A stretch of 64,000 nt of DNA, from assembly GCA_025358255.1 (NCBI GenBank), contig JANYKC010000082.1:17236-81235 (forward strand), given 5' to 3'. Origin of the DNA: Spirochaetaceae bacterium. GTDB lineage: Bacteria > Spirochaetota > Spirochaetia > Treponematales > Rectinemataceae. Position numbers and translations under genes: made by a program. Shown piece after piece: positions 1-8,926 of this stretch. Position 1 is the stretch's first letter. Every line of letters starts with the position of its first letter. Below the pieces are notes generated by a model that saw only the letters and a list, made by a program, of their open reading frames with translations, was not told the origin of the DNA and searched no databases.

Positions 1-1137
1 ATCATGGACTGCCTGCGCTATTGGGTCTCCGAGATGCATGTCGATGGCTTTCGCTTCGACCTGGGGTCCATCCTCGGCCGCGACCAGCAAGGCCGGCTTC
101 TCGAGAACCCGCCCATGATCGAGCAAATCGCCGAGGATCCCCTGCTGCGGCACACCAAGATCATCGCAGAGGCATGGGACGCGGGCGGTGCCTACCAGGT
201 CGGCTGGTTCCCCGGCGGACGCTGGGCCGAGTGGAACGACCGCTACCGGGACGATGTGCGGCGCTTCTGGCGCGGCGACGAGCGCTCTGTCCAGGGCTTC
301 GCGACCCGGGTGACGGGCTCCAGCGACCTCTACCTCCGCGACGGGCGCAAACCCTTCCATTCGATCAATTATGTGACCTGCCATGACGGTTTCACCCTCA
401 ATGACCTCGTAAGCTACAACGGCAAGCACAACGAGGAGAATGGCGAAGGGAATCGCGACGGCAACGACTCGAACTTCAGCTTCAACCATGGCTTCGAGGG
501 GCCGTCCACGAATGCCGCCATCATGGCCCTTCGCAATAGGCAGGCCAAGAACTACCTTGCCACCCTCCTCCTCTCGATAGGCACCCCCATGCTCCTCGGC
601 GGCGACGAATTCCGGCGCAGCCAGGGCGGCAACAACAACGCCTTCTGCCAGAACAACGCCACCAGTTGGTATGATTTCACTCAGGCCAAGATCCATTCAG
701 GCACATGGCGCTTCGCGAAGGGCCTCATCGCATTGCGACTCCGCCATCCTGCCTTCAGGAGGCCCGAATTTTTCACCGGAAATGATGCCGACTACAACGC
801 GACCCCGGACATCTCCTGGTTCGACGAGGACGGTAAAAGCCCCGATTGGGCGCGGATTGACAAGCGAATCGCCTGGCGCCTCGACGGCTCCAAGGCTGAC
901 ATCCTGGCGGACCGGGATGACAACGACTTTTACCTGATCTGCAACGCGTCGAACGACAGCATTAGCTTCAAGATCGGGCCAGCCCAGCACGGTAGGATCT
1001 GGGCCTTGGCGATGGACACGGCGCGCGAAAGCCCGAAGGATCTCCTGGAGCCGGGCAAAGAGGAGCCGATCAATCCGCAATCCTGCTTTGTGGCCGCCGC
1101 CCACTCCTTCATCCTGCTGCTCTCCAGGGAGGGCTAA
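1..1137 (+). CDS. glgX: Glycogen debranching enzyme GlgX/isoamylase-type, C-terminal part (5' end outside window)
   Basis: Open frame from the window edge; GH13 motifs VDGFRFDLGSILGRD, IAEAWDAGGAYQVGWFP, NYVTCHDGFTLNDLVSYNGKHNEENGEGNRDG, GTPMLLGGDEFRRSQGGNNNAFCQ typical of GlgX. Confidence 0.93.
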   Translation: MMDCLRYWVSEMHVDGFRFDLGSILGRDQQGRLLENPPMIEQIAEDPLLRHTKIIAEAWDAGGAYQVGWFPGGRWAEWNDRYRDDVRRFWRGDERSVQGFATRVTGSSDLYLRDGRKPFHSINYVTCHDGFTLNDLVSYNGKHNEENGEGNRDGNDSNFSFNHGFEGPSTNAAIMALRNRQAKNYLATLLLSIGTPMLLGGDEFRRSQGGNNNAFCQNNATSWYDFTQAKIHSGTWRFAKGLIALRLRHPAFRRPEFFTGNDADYNATPDISWFDEDGKSPDWARIDKRIAWRLDGSKADILADRDDNDFYLICNASNDSISFKIGPAQHGRIWALAMDTARESPKDLLEPGKEEPINPQSCFVAAAHSFILLLSREG

Positions 1138-1197
1138 AGGCGGCGCGGCTGAAAGCGCCTTTCGCGCGGGCCTCGGCTTGCCTTTGCGGCGACTCCT

Positions 1198-1851
1198 ATG
1201 TACTTTCCATATATGGCCGCCAGAAGAAAGAGCGAAGCGTCGCTGGATTTTGAACGAGGGGTCCGCGAGCTCACCAGACACCGACCGGACCTAGCGCTCC
1301 GCCTTTTTCGTGAGGCGGTGGACTCTTGTCCGGCCGGAAAAACCTCACTGCTGGAAAAGCGCCTCTATTGGCTTTCCATTGCGCTCTTGCGGCTTGACCA
1401 GCCTGAACTGGCGCTGAAAAGCCTCGCATCGGCTCGAAAAATCAAGCCTCGTGGCCATTCGGCAAAGCTGTTCGCCCGGCGGGTGAATGAATACGGGATG
1501 ACCCGTCGCTCCTGCTCCGACTTGGATGATTTCTACGCCTTTTTTTCCGTCCAGACCTGTCTTTTCCTGGCCTCGCGGGCAGCAAAGCGCTTTTCCTGCG
1601 ACGAGGAAAAAGACACGGTGACGCGGCTGATCGCCTTCGCCTGGCAAGAACTGAAGAAGTCGGGTCGCCTTGCGGACAAGAGATCCAAGGAAAGGCTTGC
1701 GCTTTTCCGCGACTGGCCAAAGGTCTTTCCGAGTTTCATGTCGGGCAGCGGTCACATCCCCCGCCCTATGACCGGCGCCAGTCGCTGTGAAGGCAAGGTG
1801 GTCAATTTCCGCCGCGTGGATCGATGCGAAGGTGGAGAAAGCAAGGCTTAG
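1198..1851 (+). CDS. Hypothetical protein, possibly helical repeat (TPR-like) N-terminus
   Basis: 217-aa ORF with helical repeat-like stretch (ALRLFREAV...KRLYWLSIALLRLDQPELALKSLASARKI); start uncertain (1198 or 1213). Confidence 0.55.
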   Translation: MYFPYMAARRKSEASLDFERGVRELTRHRPDLALRLFREAVDSCPAGKTSLLEKRLYWLSIALLRLDQPELALKSLASARKIKPRGHSAKLFARRVNEYGMTRRSCSDLDDFYAFFSVQTCLFLASRAAKRFSCDEEKDTVTRLIAFAWQELKKSGRLADKRSKERLALFRDWPKVFPSFMSGSGHIPRPMTGASRCEGKVVNFRRVDRCEGGESKA

Positions 1852-2152
1852 CCCTCGGCCTGTGGCCCTTGGACACAGTTGGCATATCGATCCGCCTTAC
1901 TGTATCCAAAAGAAACAGTATTATCCCCTGTTCCGTCAGTAGCGTGTCCGCAATATCCAGACAAGGTGATTTCCCTTATTGTCTCGGGCTCGGACCAAGG
2001 CGAGCAAATCCTGACGGTAGTCGCTCTGCCAGCTTGTTGATTTTGTTGGGTATTTAGTAAATCCTTTTACGAAAACAAAATAGATGAAATTTCACTTGCG
2101 CTTTCTCACTTGGGAACCTATCGGGTATTTCCTCTGGTTAATATTTGGGAAT

Positions 2153-2168
2153 TGGCACGCTATTTGCT
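2153..2168 (+). promoter_or_regulatory. Sigma-54 (RpoN) -24/-12 promoter: TGGCACG-CTAT-TTGCT
   Basis: Exact match to the consensus TGGCACG-N4-TTGCW; GG-N10-GC spacing; expected TSS ~2178-2180, followed by GGAGG (2186-2190) and ATG (2196). Confidence 0.8.
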
Positions 2169-2195
2169 TAGTGATAAGTGCTACCGGAGGCGACC

Positions 2196-3077
2196 ATGAA
2201 CAAGATCAAGAACGCGAAAAGTGCCTGCCTGAACGAGAACAGTGATTGCGAGGAAAATGTCCTTTCCATCTACCTCAAGGAAATAAACCGCATCCCCCTC
2301 CTCACCAGGATGGAGGAAGATACTTACGCCCGCGCCGCCAAGAAAGGCGAAAAGCGGGCCGTCGATATGCTGGTCAAGGCCAACCTCCGCTTTGTGGTAA
2401 ATGTCGCGAAAAAGTACCAGAATCAGGGATTGCCGCTTTCTGACCTTATCTCCGAAGGGAACATCGGCCTCATGAACGCCATCGACCGATACGATGTCGA
2501 CAAAGGCTACCACTTCATTTCCTACGCTGTCTGGTGGATCCGCCAGGCCATCCTCAAGGCAATCTGCGAAAAGTCCCGCATGATCCGTCTCCCCCTCAAC
2601 CGAGCCAACGAGCTTGTGCAGATCGAAAAGGCCAGGAAAATGCTCGAAGGCGCGCGCACCGAGGACGAGGAGATACGCGAGATCGCACGCCTCCTCAATA
2701 TGGATTCTGACCATGTCGCCGACCTCGTCGCCGTCAGCCGCGAGCTTATCTCCCTGGAGACCCCTGTTTTTGATGAGCGCGATTCCTCTGTAGTTGGGGA
2801 TTTCGTCGAAAACAGCGCATATACCTCTCCTGAGGAGTATGTGGTCGACGAGAACCTGAAGTCGGATATCAACGCTGTCCTCCATACCCTTACCGACAAG
2901 GAACGGGAAGTGATCGAGTATCGCTTTGGCCTTAGCGGTCGCCGTGCCATGAGCCTCAAAGAGATCGGGGACCGGTTCAGCCTTACCAAGGAAAGGATCA
3001 GGCAGATCGAGAAGAATGCGCTGAAGCGCCTGTCCCAGCCCAACCGCGCGGAGCTCCTCGAGGATTACGTCGCCTGA
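2196..3077 (+). CDS. RNA polymerase sigma-70 family sigma factor, short group-2 (RpoS-like) type
   Basis: Regions 1.2/2/3/4: YLKEINRIPLLTRMEE, LVKANLRFVVNVAKKYQNQGLPLSDLISEGNIGLMNAIDRYD..YAVWWIRQAI, and SLKEIGDRFSLTKERIRQIEKNALKRL. RBS GGAGG 6 nt upstream of ATG 2196. Confidence 0.93.
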   Translation: MNKIKNAKSACLNENSDCEENVLSIYLKEINRIPLLTRMEEDTYARAAKKGEKRAVDMLVKANLRFVVNVAKKYQNQGLPLSDLISEGNIGLMNAIDRYDVDKGYHFISYAVWWIRQAILKAICEKSRMIRLPLNRANELVQIEKARKMLEGARTEDEEIREIARLLNMDSDHVADLVAVSRELISLETPVFDERDSSVVGDFVENSAYTSPEEYVVDENLKSDINAVLHTLTDKEREVIEYRFGLSGRRAMSLKEIGDRFSLTKERIRQIEKNALKRLSQPNRAELLEDYVA

Positions 3078-3101
3078 CCTTGGCTTTTATTGGTGCCAGA
3101 G

Positions 3102-3130
3102 GGAGCTGCCGATCGGGCGGCTCCTTTTTT
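3102..3130 (+). terminator. Rho-independent terminator after sigma factor gene
   Basis: GGAGCTGCC-gatcg-GGCGGCTCC stem (one T.G wobble) followed by TTTTTT. Confidence 0.8.
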
Positions 3131-3360
3131 GGTCCAAGCTTTTAGCCTAAGCAAAAACAATGTGGCGCGGATCCTGGCGGTATATGGCAGCAGGTGGTGC
3201 GCTGCGCTCAACCCCCTGCCGTCGCCCGCCGCGCCACTTTGCCTCACATGGCCTGGGGCGGAGTTTGACCCATGAGGCGGCTTTCCGGGTCGGTCAACAA
3301 TCACGAAAGGATAGGTGGGACATATTCCTCTTCGTGAAAAACGGAGAGGGTGCCTTGCTG

Positions 3361-4707
3361 CTATTCGGCGCCGGTGATCGAGACTTTGGGGAGGAGGAGG
3401 GAGGAGGGGCCGAACATGGGTCCGGAAAGGGAAAGGGCATTAGAAAGGCGGATGCCGTCGCGGTTCTCGAAAAGGTTGCCGGTGATCGAGCCACCCCGAA
3501 CGGGACGGCGGGTCTTGCCGTCGGAGAGCCAGGCCAGGCGGATTTCCGCGCCAAAATCGCCTGAGTCCGCGGCGACGCCGAAGTCGGAAAAATAAGCCAC
3601 TTCGAGGTGGGGAATCGATCGGAGCGCGGATTCTGAGTGGGAGCCAGGCGCGACGGAAAAAAGGGGATAGTCACCCCGAACGGGGAGGCCAAGCCAGGTG
3701 GCGTACCGCGAAGGACCGACAAAATCCTTGACGATGCCCTGTTCGCAGAGGACGACGCGTGAGAGCCCGCAGCCTTCCGGATCGCATGGCGCAGAGTCGG
3801 GGTGGCCCAGGAGTTCGGACTCCGCAGAAATGGTAAGGAGGTCGCCACCATTCGCGGCAAGGGTGGATGGGTCCTGGACAGCGCCGCCCATGGAAAAGGG
3901 CGAGGACTTGGAATAGACGCGGGCGAGGTTGCAGTTTGTGAACCAATACCCGAGGACATCCGCGGCGGCGGCGCCGGTGAGGATAAGGGGGAGGTCGATG
4001 CCCGACGGCAAGGCGGCCGCGACCGCCCTGTCCTGGACAAGGGCAAGTCGCTTGGCCGTTTCGAGTTCGAAGCGGGCAAAATCCGGCTCGCTGAACGAGA
4101 AAGCGTCGGTCAGCTCGACCTTGCCTTCCTTGCCTTCCTTGCCTTCCGCTTCCACGGTGAACTCGACATATCCACGCCATGCCGAAAAGCTCGCTTCGAG
4201 GCCTCTGGAGTTGAGTATCCTCGTTTCCCGACGCGAGAGGAAAAGCTCCAGGGAATTGACGCGGGCTTCCGGATCTTCGGCCCTTGCGCGATCGCGGACC
4301 TGGCCACGATAGAAGGCGGAGCGGAGCAAAGGCATCCATTCGGCCGGTTCCCGGCCTTCGAAGGCGCTCGGCCTCCGCGTTTCGGAGGTGACGGCTTCAG
4401 GGAGAGGATACCAGGGATTGTGCGATTTCGACGCGGCGAAGACTGCCCGGGAAACGACAGTCGCCAGTTCCGCCGCGGCCATGGTCGGATGAATGGAGAC
4501 CGCAGCCTCGCCTCGAAGCCGCTTGCCATCCCGCTCGGTGTCCACGTAGACCACGAGGCGATAATCGATCGCCTCCACGTGTCGGCTCATGTCGAGGCTT
4601 TCCCTTACAAGGAAATACTCCGATCCCGAGCGGCGCAACTCGGATAGCCGCCAATCCGAGACACCGGGGCAGTCGGCCAAGGCCGCGATTACAGCTTCGA
4701 TCATCAT
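3361..4707 (-). CDS. pmbA: TldE/PmbA-like protein (TldD/PmbA family, partner lacking the HExxxH motif)
   Basis: Downstream partner of tldD with 4-nt ATGA overlap; family-typical C-terminus (SRVVLCEQGIVKDFVGPSRYATWLG ... GGSITGNLFENRDGIRLSNAL). Confidence 0.82.
   Translation of the reverse strand: MMIEAVIAALADCPGVSDWRLSELRRSGSEYFLVRESLDMSRHVEAIDYRLVVYVDTERDGKRLRGEAAVSIHPTMAAAELATVVSRAVFAASKSHNPWYPLPEAVTSETRRPSAFEGREPAEWMPLLRSAFYRGQVRDRARAEDPEARVNSLELFLSRRETRILNSRGLEASFSAWRGYVEFTVEAEGKEGKEGKVELTDAFSFSEPDFARFELETAKRLALVQDRAVAAALPSGIDLPLILTGAAAADVLGYWFTNCNLARVYSKSSPFSMGGAVQDPSTLAANGGDLLTISAESELLGHPDSAPCDPEGCGLSRVVLCEQGIVKDFVGPSRYATWLGLPVRGDYPLFSVAPGSHSESALRSIPHLEVAYFSDFGVAADSGDFGAEIRLAWLSDGKTRRPVRGGSITGNLFENRDGIRLSNALSLSGPMFGPSSLLLPKVSITGAE
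4121..4147. repeat. Three tandem copies of 9-bp TTGCCTTCC inside pmbA
   Basis: TTGCCTTCC at 4121-4129, 4130-4138, 4139-4147; encodes repeated EGK on the minus strand. Confidence 0.95.
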
Positions 4708-6119
4708 CCGAGGTTCATCCTTGTCTTGACGCAGGGACCGCCCGAGGAAACCTTGACGAATTCCTTGTAGCCCTTTCCACAGGCTCCGGAGCCCGAAAGC
4801 TCGAAGTCGCTCGAAATCATGCTGATCGCGCCCAGGACGTCGGGCACGTAGCCAGAACAGAAGACAGGGGACGCGATCCGACCCGTCAAGGCGCCATCCT
4901 TGATTTCCTTGCCGATCAACGCCACGAGCTGGATGCCCCAATTCCGCGGGTCTTCCATTCCGGAATCGAGGCGATCGAGAAGCCAACCATGCCTTGTGGA
5001 CGCTATCATGTCGTCCAGGCTTGCCGCGCCTGAAGCGAAGTACGTATTGGTCATGCGGGCGTAAGCCTTGTGATCGTAGGCTTGGCGCCGGCCATTGCCA
5101 GTCAGGGGAAAGCCGAGTTCGAGGGCCGAAAGTCCGTCGGAAAAGGCGCCGACCAGGATTCCATCCTTGATGACCTCGGTTTTCGTGCCGAAGTTGCCTT
5201 CGTCGTCAAATAGGAATGAACCGACATGGCTGGTGCCCGATGCCCCGTCGTACATATTGACGATGGGACTGGCAACCCGTTTGCCGAAATACTCGGCGGC
5301 CTTGGCCCTTTTTTTCGCGAACATGTCAAGTTCGACCCCGTGGCCGAAAGCTTCATGGGCTAAGGTTCCGGCCATGTCAGGGCAGAGGATGACATCATAT
5401 TCGCCTGGCTCTACATGTCCGGCTTCGAGCAGGTCGCTCATCTCGGTGGCGAGGCCGGGAAGCTCCGGCTCGAGCAGATCAAGCACCTCAAGGCCGAGCA
5501 GACCCGACGCGACCCGGTAGGAGGACTTGGCCAACCCGGCCCGGCGGGCCACGCCGAAAAGATAGGCTTGGGACCAGTCGAAGCACTGGAACAGGTCTCG
5601 CCCGGGGCTGATAAAGCACCTCGATACTCGGACAAAATCCGCTCTGGCCATGGCGGATACGACGCCAGGAGCTCCAAGAAGCTTGTCCCGTATCGCTGCC
5701 AATCGGGCAAGGCAGGGTTCGGGATCGGCGCTCAGCGCGTCAATCGCGACTCTGCCAATAAATCGCTGTTCTGCGACTTCATCCGGAAGGGGAGGATAGA
5801 GCTTACCCCCGGCTTGTGCCGAAATAAGGGCATCCAGGCGCTCCCCGATTCGGCGACTGGTTTCGGCGACGTCCCCGAGCTCCTCATTGAAGGAGTATTC
5901 AACGACCAAGCCCTTCGACTGCGCGCGCGCCACAAAGCCACGCTGGATCCACATTGGTTCGCTCGCCGATGTCTCGCCCGGCACCGCGCGGCAGGAAAAG
6001 CCTGAATCGTCGGTGCCAAGGACGGAAATATAGTCGAAATGTCTCGAAAGCACGGCGACGATGGCTTCCAGGGGAGAGCGCATTGATTCAAGCCAGGGGC
6101 TCGGTGAACATTCCGGCAT
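4704..6119 (-). CDS. tldD: Metalloprotease TldD
   Basis: GTLAHEAFGHGVELDMF (HExxxH), NMYDGASGTSHVGSFLFDDEGNFGTKTEVIKDGILVGAFSD, RMTNTYFASG; start at MPECSPS (6119). Confidence 0.9.
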   Translation of the reverse strand: MPECSPSPWLESMRSPLEAIVAVLSRHFDYISVLGTDDSGFSCRAVPGETSASEPMWIQRGFVARAQSKGLVVEYSFNEELGDVAETSRRIGERLDALISAQAGGKLYPPLPDEVAEQRFIGRVAIDALSADPEPCLARLAAIRDKLLGAPGVVSAMARADFVRVSRCFISPGRDLFQCFDWSQAYLFGVARRAGLAKSSYRVASGLLGLEVLDLLEPELPGLATEMSDLLEAGHVEPGEYDVILCPDMAGTLAHEAFGHGVELDMFAKKRAKAAEYFGKRVASPIVNMYDGASGTSHVGSFLFDDEGNFGTKTEVIKDGILVGAFSDGLSALELGFPLTGNGRRQAYDHKAYARMTNTYFASGAASLDDMIASTRHGWLLDRLDSGMEDPRNWGIQLVALIGKEIKDGALTGRIASPVFCSGYVPDVLGAISMISSDFELSGSGACGKGYKEFVKVSSGGPCVKTRMNLG

Positions 6120-6253
6120 GAAGGCTCCTTTTTCGTGAGCATCATAACGCAGGCATCCTTGATCGCGCCACTGCCATCGGCAGTCTTGACTGCCTCCCCT
6201 ATCACGGCTATATTTTTGCTTCAAGCAGCTAGCCCTGCGAATAGTTGCATCCG

Positions 6254-6324
6254 CGCCTGTCGTATACCGGTATTACCCGAGCTTCCCAAGCTCGTGAAGT
6301 GGGTTCGACTCCCATCAGGCGCTG
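6254..6324 (+). tRNA. tRNA-Gly (anticodon CCC)
   Basis: Acceptor GCGCCTG/CAGGCGC; anticodon arm CGAGC-TTCCCAA-GCTCG; T arm GTGGG-TTCGACT-CCCAT; discriminator T; no encoded CCA. Confidence 0.85.
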
Positions 6325-6390
6325 AAAAAAGAAGACCCTGGCCATGCGCTAGGGTTTTCTTTTTTCAATAGGCGCTGATGGGAGTCGAAG
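6305..6390. repeat. Long imperfect palindrome overlapping the tRNA 3' end
   Basis: ttcgactcccatca (6305-6318, in the tRNA T arm) is perfectly inverted at 6377-6390 (tgatgggagtcgaa); the intervening sequence also pairs imperfectly. Confidence 0.85.
6331..6366 (+). terminator. Terminator hairpin downstream of tRNA-Gly
   Basis: agaagaCCCT-ggccatgcgct-AGGGttttctttttt, followed by T-run. Confidence 0.65.
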
Positions 6391-6582
6391 GGAAGGCGCT
6401 CCGCGAGGCGCCCGAGCATTTGAGGGCGACTCGCGGTCGAGCCGGCAAGGAGCGCGCGAGACATCGAGCGCGCGAGCCGGCGAGAGCGCCTTCCCCGGCC
6501 CGAAGGCCCGAGCCAAGGAAGGCGAGGGCCGCGGCGATAGCCGACGAAGGCGATGAAGACATTTTATGGCTATACTTGAGAT

Positions 6583-7395
6583 ATGCCCAGAGCAATTTTC
6601 CCAGTGCCGCTGAGTTTAGGGTGTTTTTTGGTTTCGGTTCTCCTGTCCTGCCATAACCCGGGCGGATCCATACCGGTGGCGCCTTGGGACCATATTGTCG
6701 TGGTGTGGGAGGAGAACCATAGTGCGAGTGAAGTGGCTGATCTTGCCTATATCGCACAGCTTCGCGCGGCTGGACTGACATATAGCCAATCGTTTGGATT
6801 GGCAAGGCCTAGCCAGCCGAATTATCTCGCCTTTTTTGCGGGAAGCACGATGGGCGTCACCGACAACCTCAACCATGAACTTGTCGGCGACAATCTCTAT
6901 TCCCGCTTCGCGGATGCAGGCTTATCCATGAAAAGCTATGCCGAAGGATTGCCTGTCGACGGTTTTCGGGGGGCATCCTCCGGCCAGTACCGCCGCAAGC
7001 ATAATCCCGCAGCGAGCTTTGCCGCGATTCCGGATGACGCAATCCTTCCCTTCTCCAAATTCCCCTCGGATTTCTCAACGCTTCCACAATTGAGTTTCGT
7101 GATTCCGGATCAGGACAATGACATGCATGACGGCACCCCCGAACAGGGAGACCAATGGCTGAAGCGGAATCTGGATGCCTACATATCCTGGGCCAAGGCG
7201 CATAGGAGCCTGCTGATCCTCGGCTTTGACGAACCGAGCACCGCCGCGGGTATTGGGCTCGACGCGCCCATTCTCACTGTATTTGTCGGCGAGGGCATTT
7301 CTCCGGGCGCGATCGATACGACCGTAATAGATCATTATCGGGTCTCGGACTATGTGCTCGATTGTTTCGAATTGGATCGCCTTTCCCAACCATGA
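6583..7395 (+). CDS. Phosphoesterase-family (acid phosphatase/SapM-AcpA-like) lipoprotein
   Basis: Lipoprotein signal (..FLVSVLLSCHNPGG), DHIVVVWEENHSASEV ... ARPSQPNYLAFFAGS ... SFVIPDQDNDMHDGTPEQGDQWLKRNLDAYI, ILGFDEPS. Confidence 0.8.
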   Translation: MPRAIFPVPLSLGCFLVSVLLSCHNPGGSIPVAPWDHIVVVWEENHSASEVADLAYIAQLRAAGLTYSQSFGLARPSQPNYLAFFAGSTMGVTDNLNHELVGDNLYSRFADAGLSMKSYAEGLPVDGFRGASSGQYRRKHNPAASFAAIPDDAILPFSKFPSDFSTLPQLSFVIPDQDNDMHDGTPEQGDQWLKRNLDAYISWAKAHRSLLILGFDEPSTAAGIGLDAPILTVFVGEGISPGAIDTTVIDHYRVSDYVLDCFELDRLSQP

Positions 7396-7431
7396 CACCG
7401 CAAAGGTCCTTGGCTGGTTAATGCCGGTATA

Positions 7432-7725
7432 TCAGAATTCCACGGAAAACCCTTTGAAGCGGCCGCTTGGAGCGATGGGGCGGATCTTGACGGATGAGAC
7501 ATGTGCCCCTGGGGGGCCTTCGTGCAGCCATGCGGCGAGCTCGTCCAGCGCGGCTTTGGGGCCTTCGGCTTGCACTTCAACGTCGCCTTCGTCGGTGTTG
7601 CGCACCCAGCCTACCAGGCCCAGCATGCGTGCCGCATCCACGGCGGTATAACGGTACCCGACACCTTGGACTCGGCCGGAGACAAGGGCATGAAAGGCGT
7701 AGGTTTTAGCCTTCGCTTTTTCCAT
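7432..7725 (-). CDS. Acylphosphatase
   Basis: FHALVSGRVQGVGYRYTAVDAARMLGLVGWVRNTDEGDVEVQAEGP; start MEKAKAK at 7725. Confidence 0.93.
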   Translation of the reverse strand: MEKAKAKTYAFHALVSGRVQGVGYRYTAVDAARMLGLVGWVRNTDEGDVEVQAEGPKAALDELAAWLHEGPPGAHVSSVKIRPIAPSGRFKGFSVEF

Positions 7726-8077
7726 GCATCGCGTCCAGGAGCTGGGCGACATGGGCTTCAAGTTCGGAATAGTCGAAGGGTTTGTAGACCACTTCAAAGG
7801 GAATGTGGAAATCGGGCCTCAGGAAGCCCGAGGTGATGATCACTTTCTTGTCTGAGCAGTATTTCCGGAGGAATTTGACCCAATAGTCCCCGCCCAGGAC
7901 ATCCATGCGGTAATCGGTGACGATGATGTCCACCTCATAATCGAGGAGTTGCTTGATCGCACCCACGCCATCGGAAGCAACGAGGACGTCATAGCCTTTT
8001 TTCCGAAGATAGTCCCTGAGGGTGAGGCGAATCGCGTCCTCGTCCTCTACGACAAGTAGGAGTCCTTTACTCGACAT
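7706..8077 (-). CDS. Single-domain response regulator (receiver, CheY-like)
   Basis: LLVVEDEDAIRLTLRDYL, DIIVTDYRMD, VIITSG, VVYKPFDYSEL. Confidence 0.88.
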   Translation of the reverse strand: MSSKGLLLVVEDEDAIRLTLRDYLRKKGYDVLVASDGVGAIKQLLDYEVDIIVTDYRMDVLGGDYWVKFLRKYCSDKKVIITSGFLRPDFHIPFEVVYKPFDYSELEAHVAQLLDAMHGKSEG

Positions 8078-8690
8078 TCCGCTCTTTTACCTTCGAGGCC
8101 AGTTCCGCGACTGCCATCGCGAGACCTTCGAAATCGAGGGGCTTGGCGAAGAAGGCGTCCGCACCGTCGGCGAGAATTGCTTCCTTTTCCTCGGGCCGGT
8201 CAAGGCCTGTCATCGCGATGACAAAAGGCTTGCCAAAAACCGGATCTTCCTTGATCTTCTTGCACACGGCATGGCCGTTGAGGCCGGGCAGGTCTATGTC
8301 GAGGATCACAAAACCCGGGCGTTTTTCGGAGACAAGTTTTCCCGCTTCGAAGCCGTCGTGGGCCTGGGAGATGCGCATGGGCTCGGGACGCTTCTCGAAG
8401 AAGCGCTTGATGATGTCGTTGAGTTCGGCATCATCGTCGACGATGAGGAGAGCCCCCCAGTCGACATCATCCCTGAAGTAGTCATCAAGTTCATGGGGGA
8501 TGCGCATGCCCCGCTTTTCCAGGAAGCCCATGAGGTCTTCCGCGTAAATCCGGTACTGGCCACCGGGGGTCGTAAAGGCCTTGAGGTAGCCGTTCCGTAT
8601 CCAATTGATCGCGGTCTGGTTGACGACGCCGCACAGGTTCGCGACTTCAAGGGCCGAGAAAATGCGGACCTTTTTTACGTTCTTCGGCAT
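8067..8690 (-). CDS. N-terminal excisionase/MerR-type HTH fused to C-terminal receiver domain
   Basis: HTH_17-like IFSALEVANLCGVVNQTAINWIRNGYLKAFTTPGGQYRIYAEDLMGFLEKRG followed by receiver LLIVDDDAEL...FVILDIDLPGLNG...AMTG...FFAKPLDFEGL. Confidence 0.87.
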   Translation of the reverse strand: MPKNVKKVRIFSALEVANLCGVVNQTAINWIRNGYLKAFTTPGGQYRIYAEDLMGFLEKRGMRIPHELDDYFRDDVDWGALLIVDDDAELNDIIKRFFEKRPEPMRISQAHDGFEAGKLVSEKRPGFVILDIDLPGLNGHAVCKKIKEDPVFGKPFVIAMTGLDRPEEKEAILADGADAFFAKPLDFEGLAMAVAELASKVKERNVE

Positions 8691-8926
8691 GTCCCATCCT
8701 GGCAAACGGAAAATTTTGGTTTACCGCTGATAGCTGGACGGTGAGGCCCCAAACAGCCTCGCCCCATAGCTTTTCATTGTAGCATGCCTGCGAAGAGGCC
8801 GCTAGACCGGAATGATAGGAATTTCAAGCGTGTTTTTCGATATTTGGCCCTTCCGCTGCCTGCTTCCTGCCTTCGAGCCCCGCTCCGGTCTTGAAATTTG
8901 GGCGCGCATCCCGTACCGTAGCGCCC

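Noticed and set aside
6305-6390. Integrative-element att site at the tRNA 3' end
   Set aside because: The copy is inverted and only 58 nt away; integration would give a direct repeat of the tRNA end, and no integrase is present.
6378-6656. 92-aa ORF in the high-GC block after the tRNA
   Set aside because: Ala/Arg/Glu low-complexity translation starting in the inverted tRNA fragment; treated as non-coding repeat.
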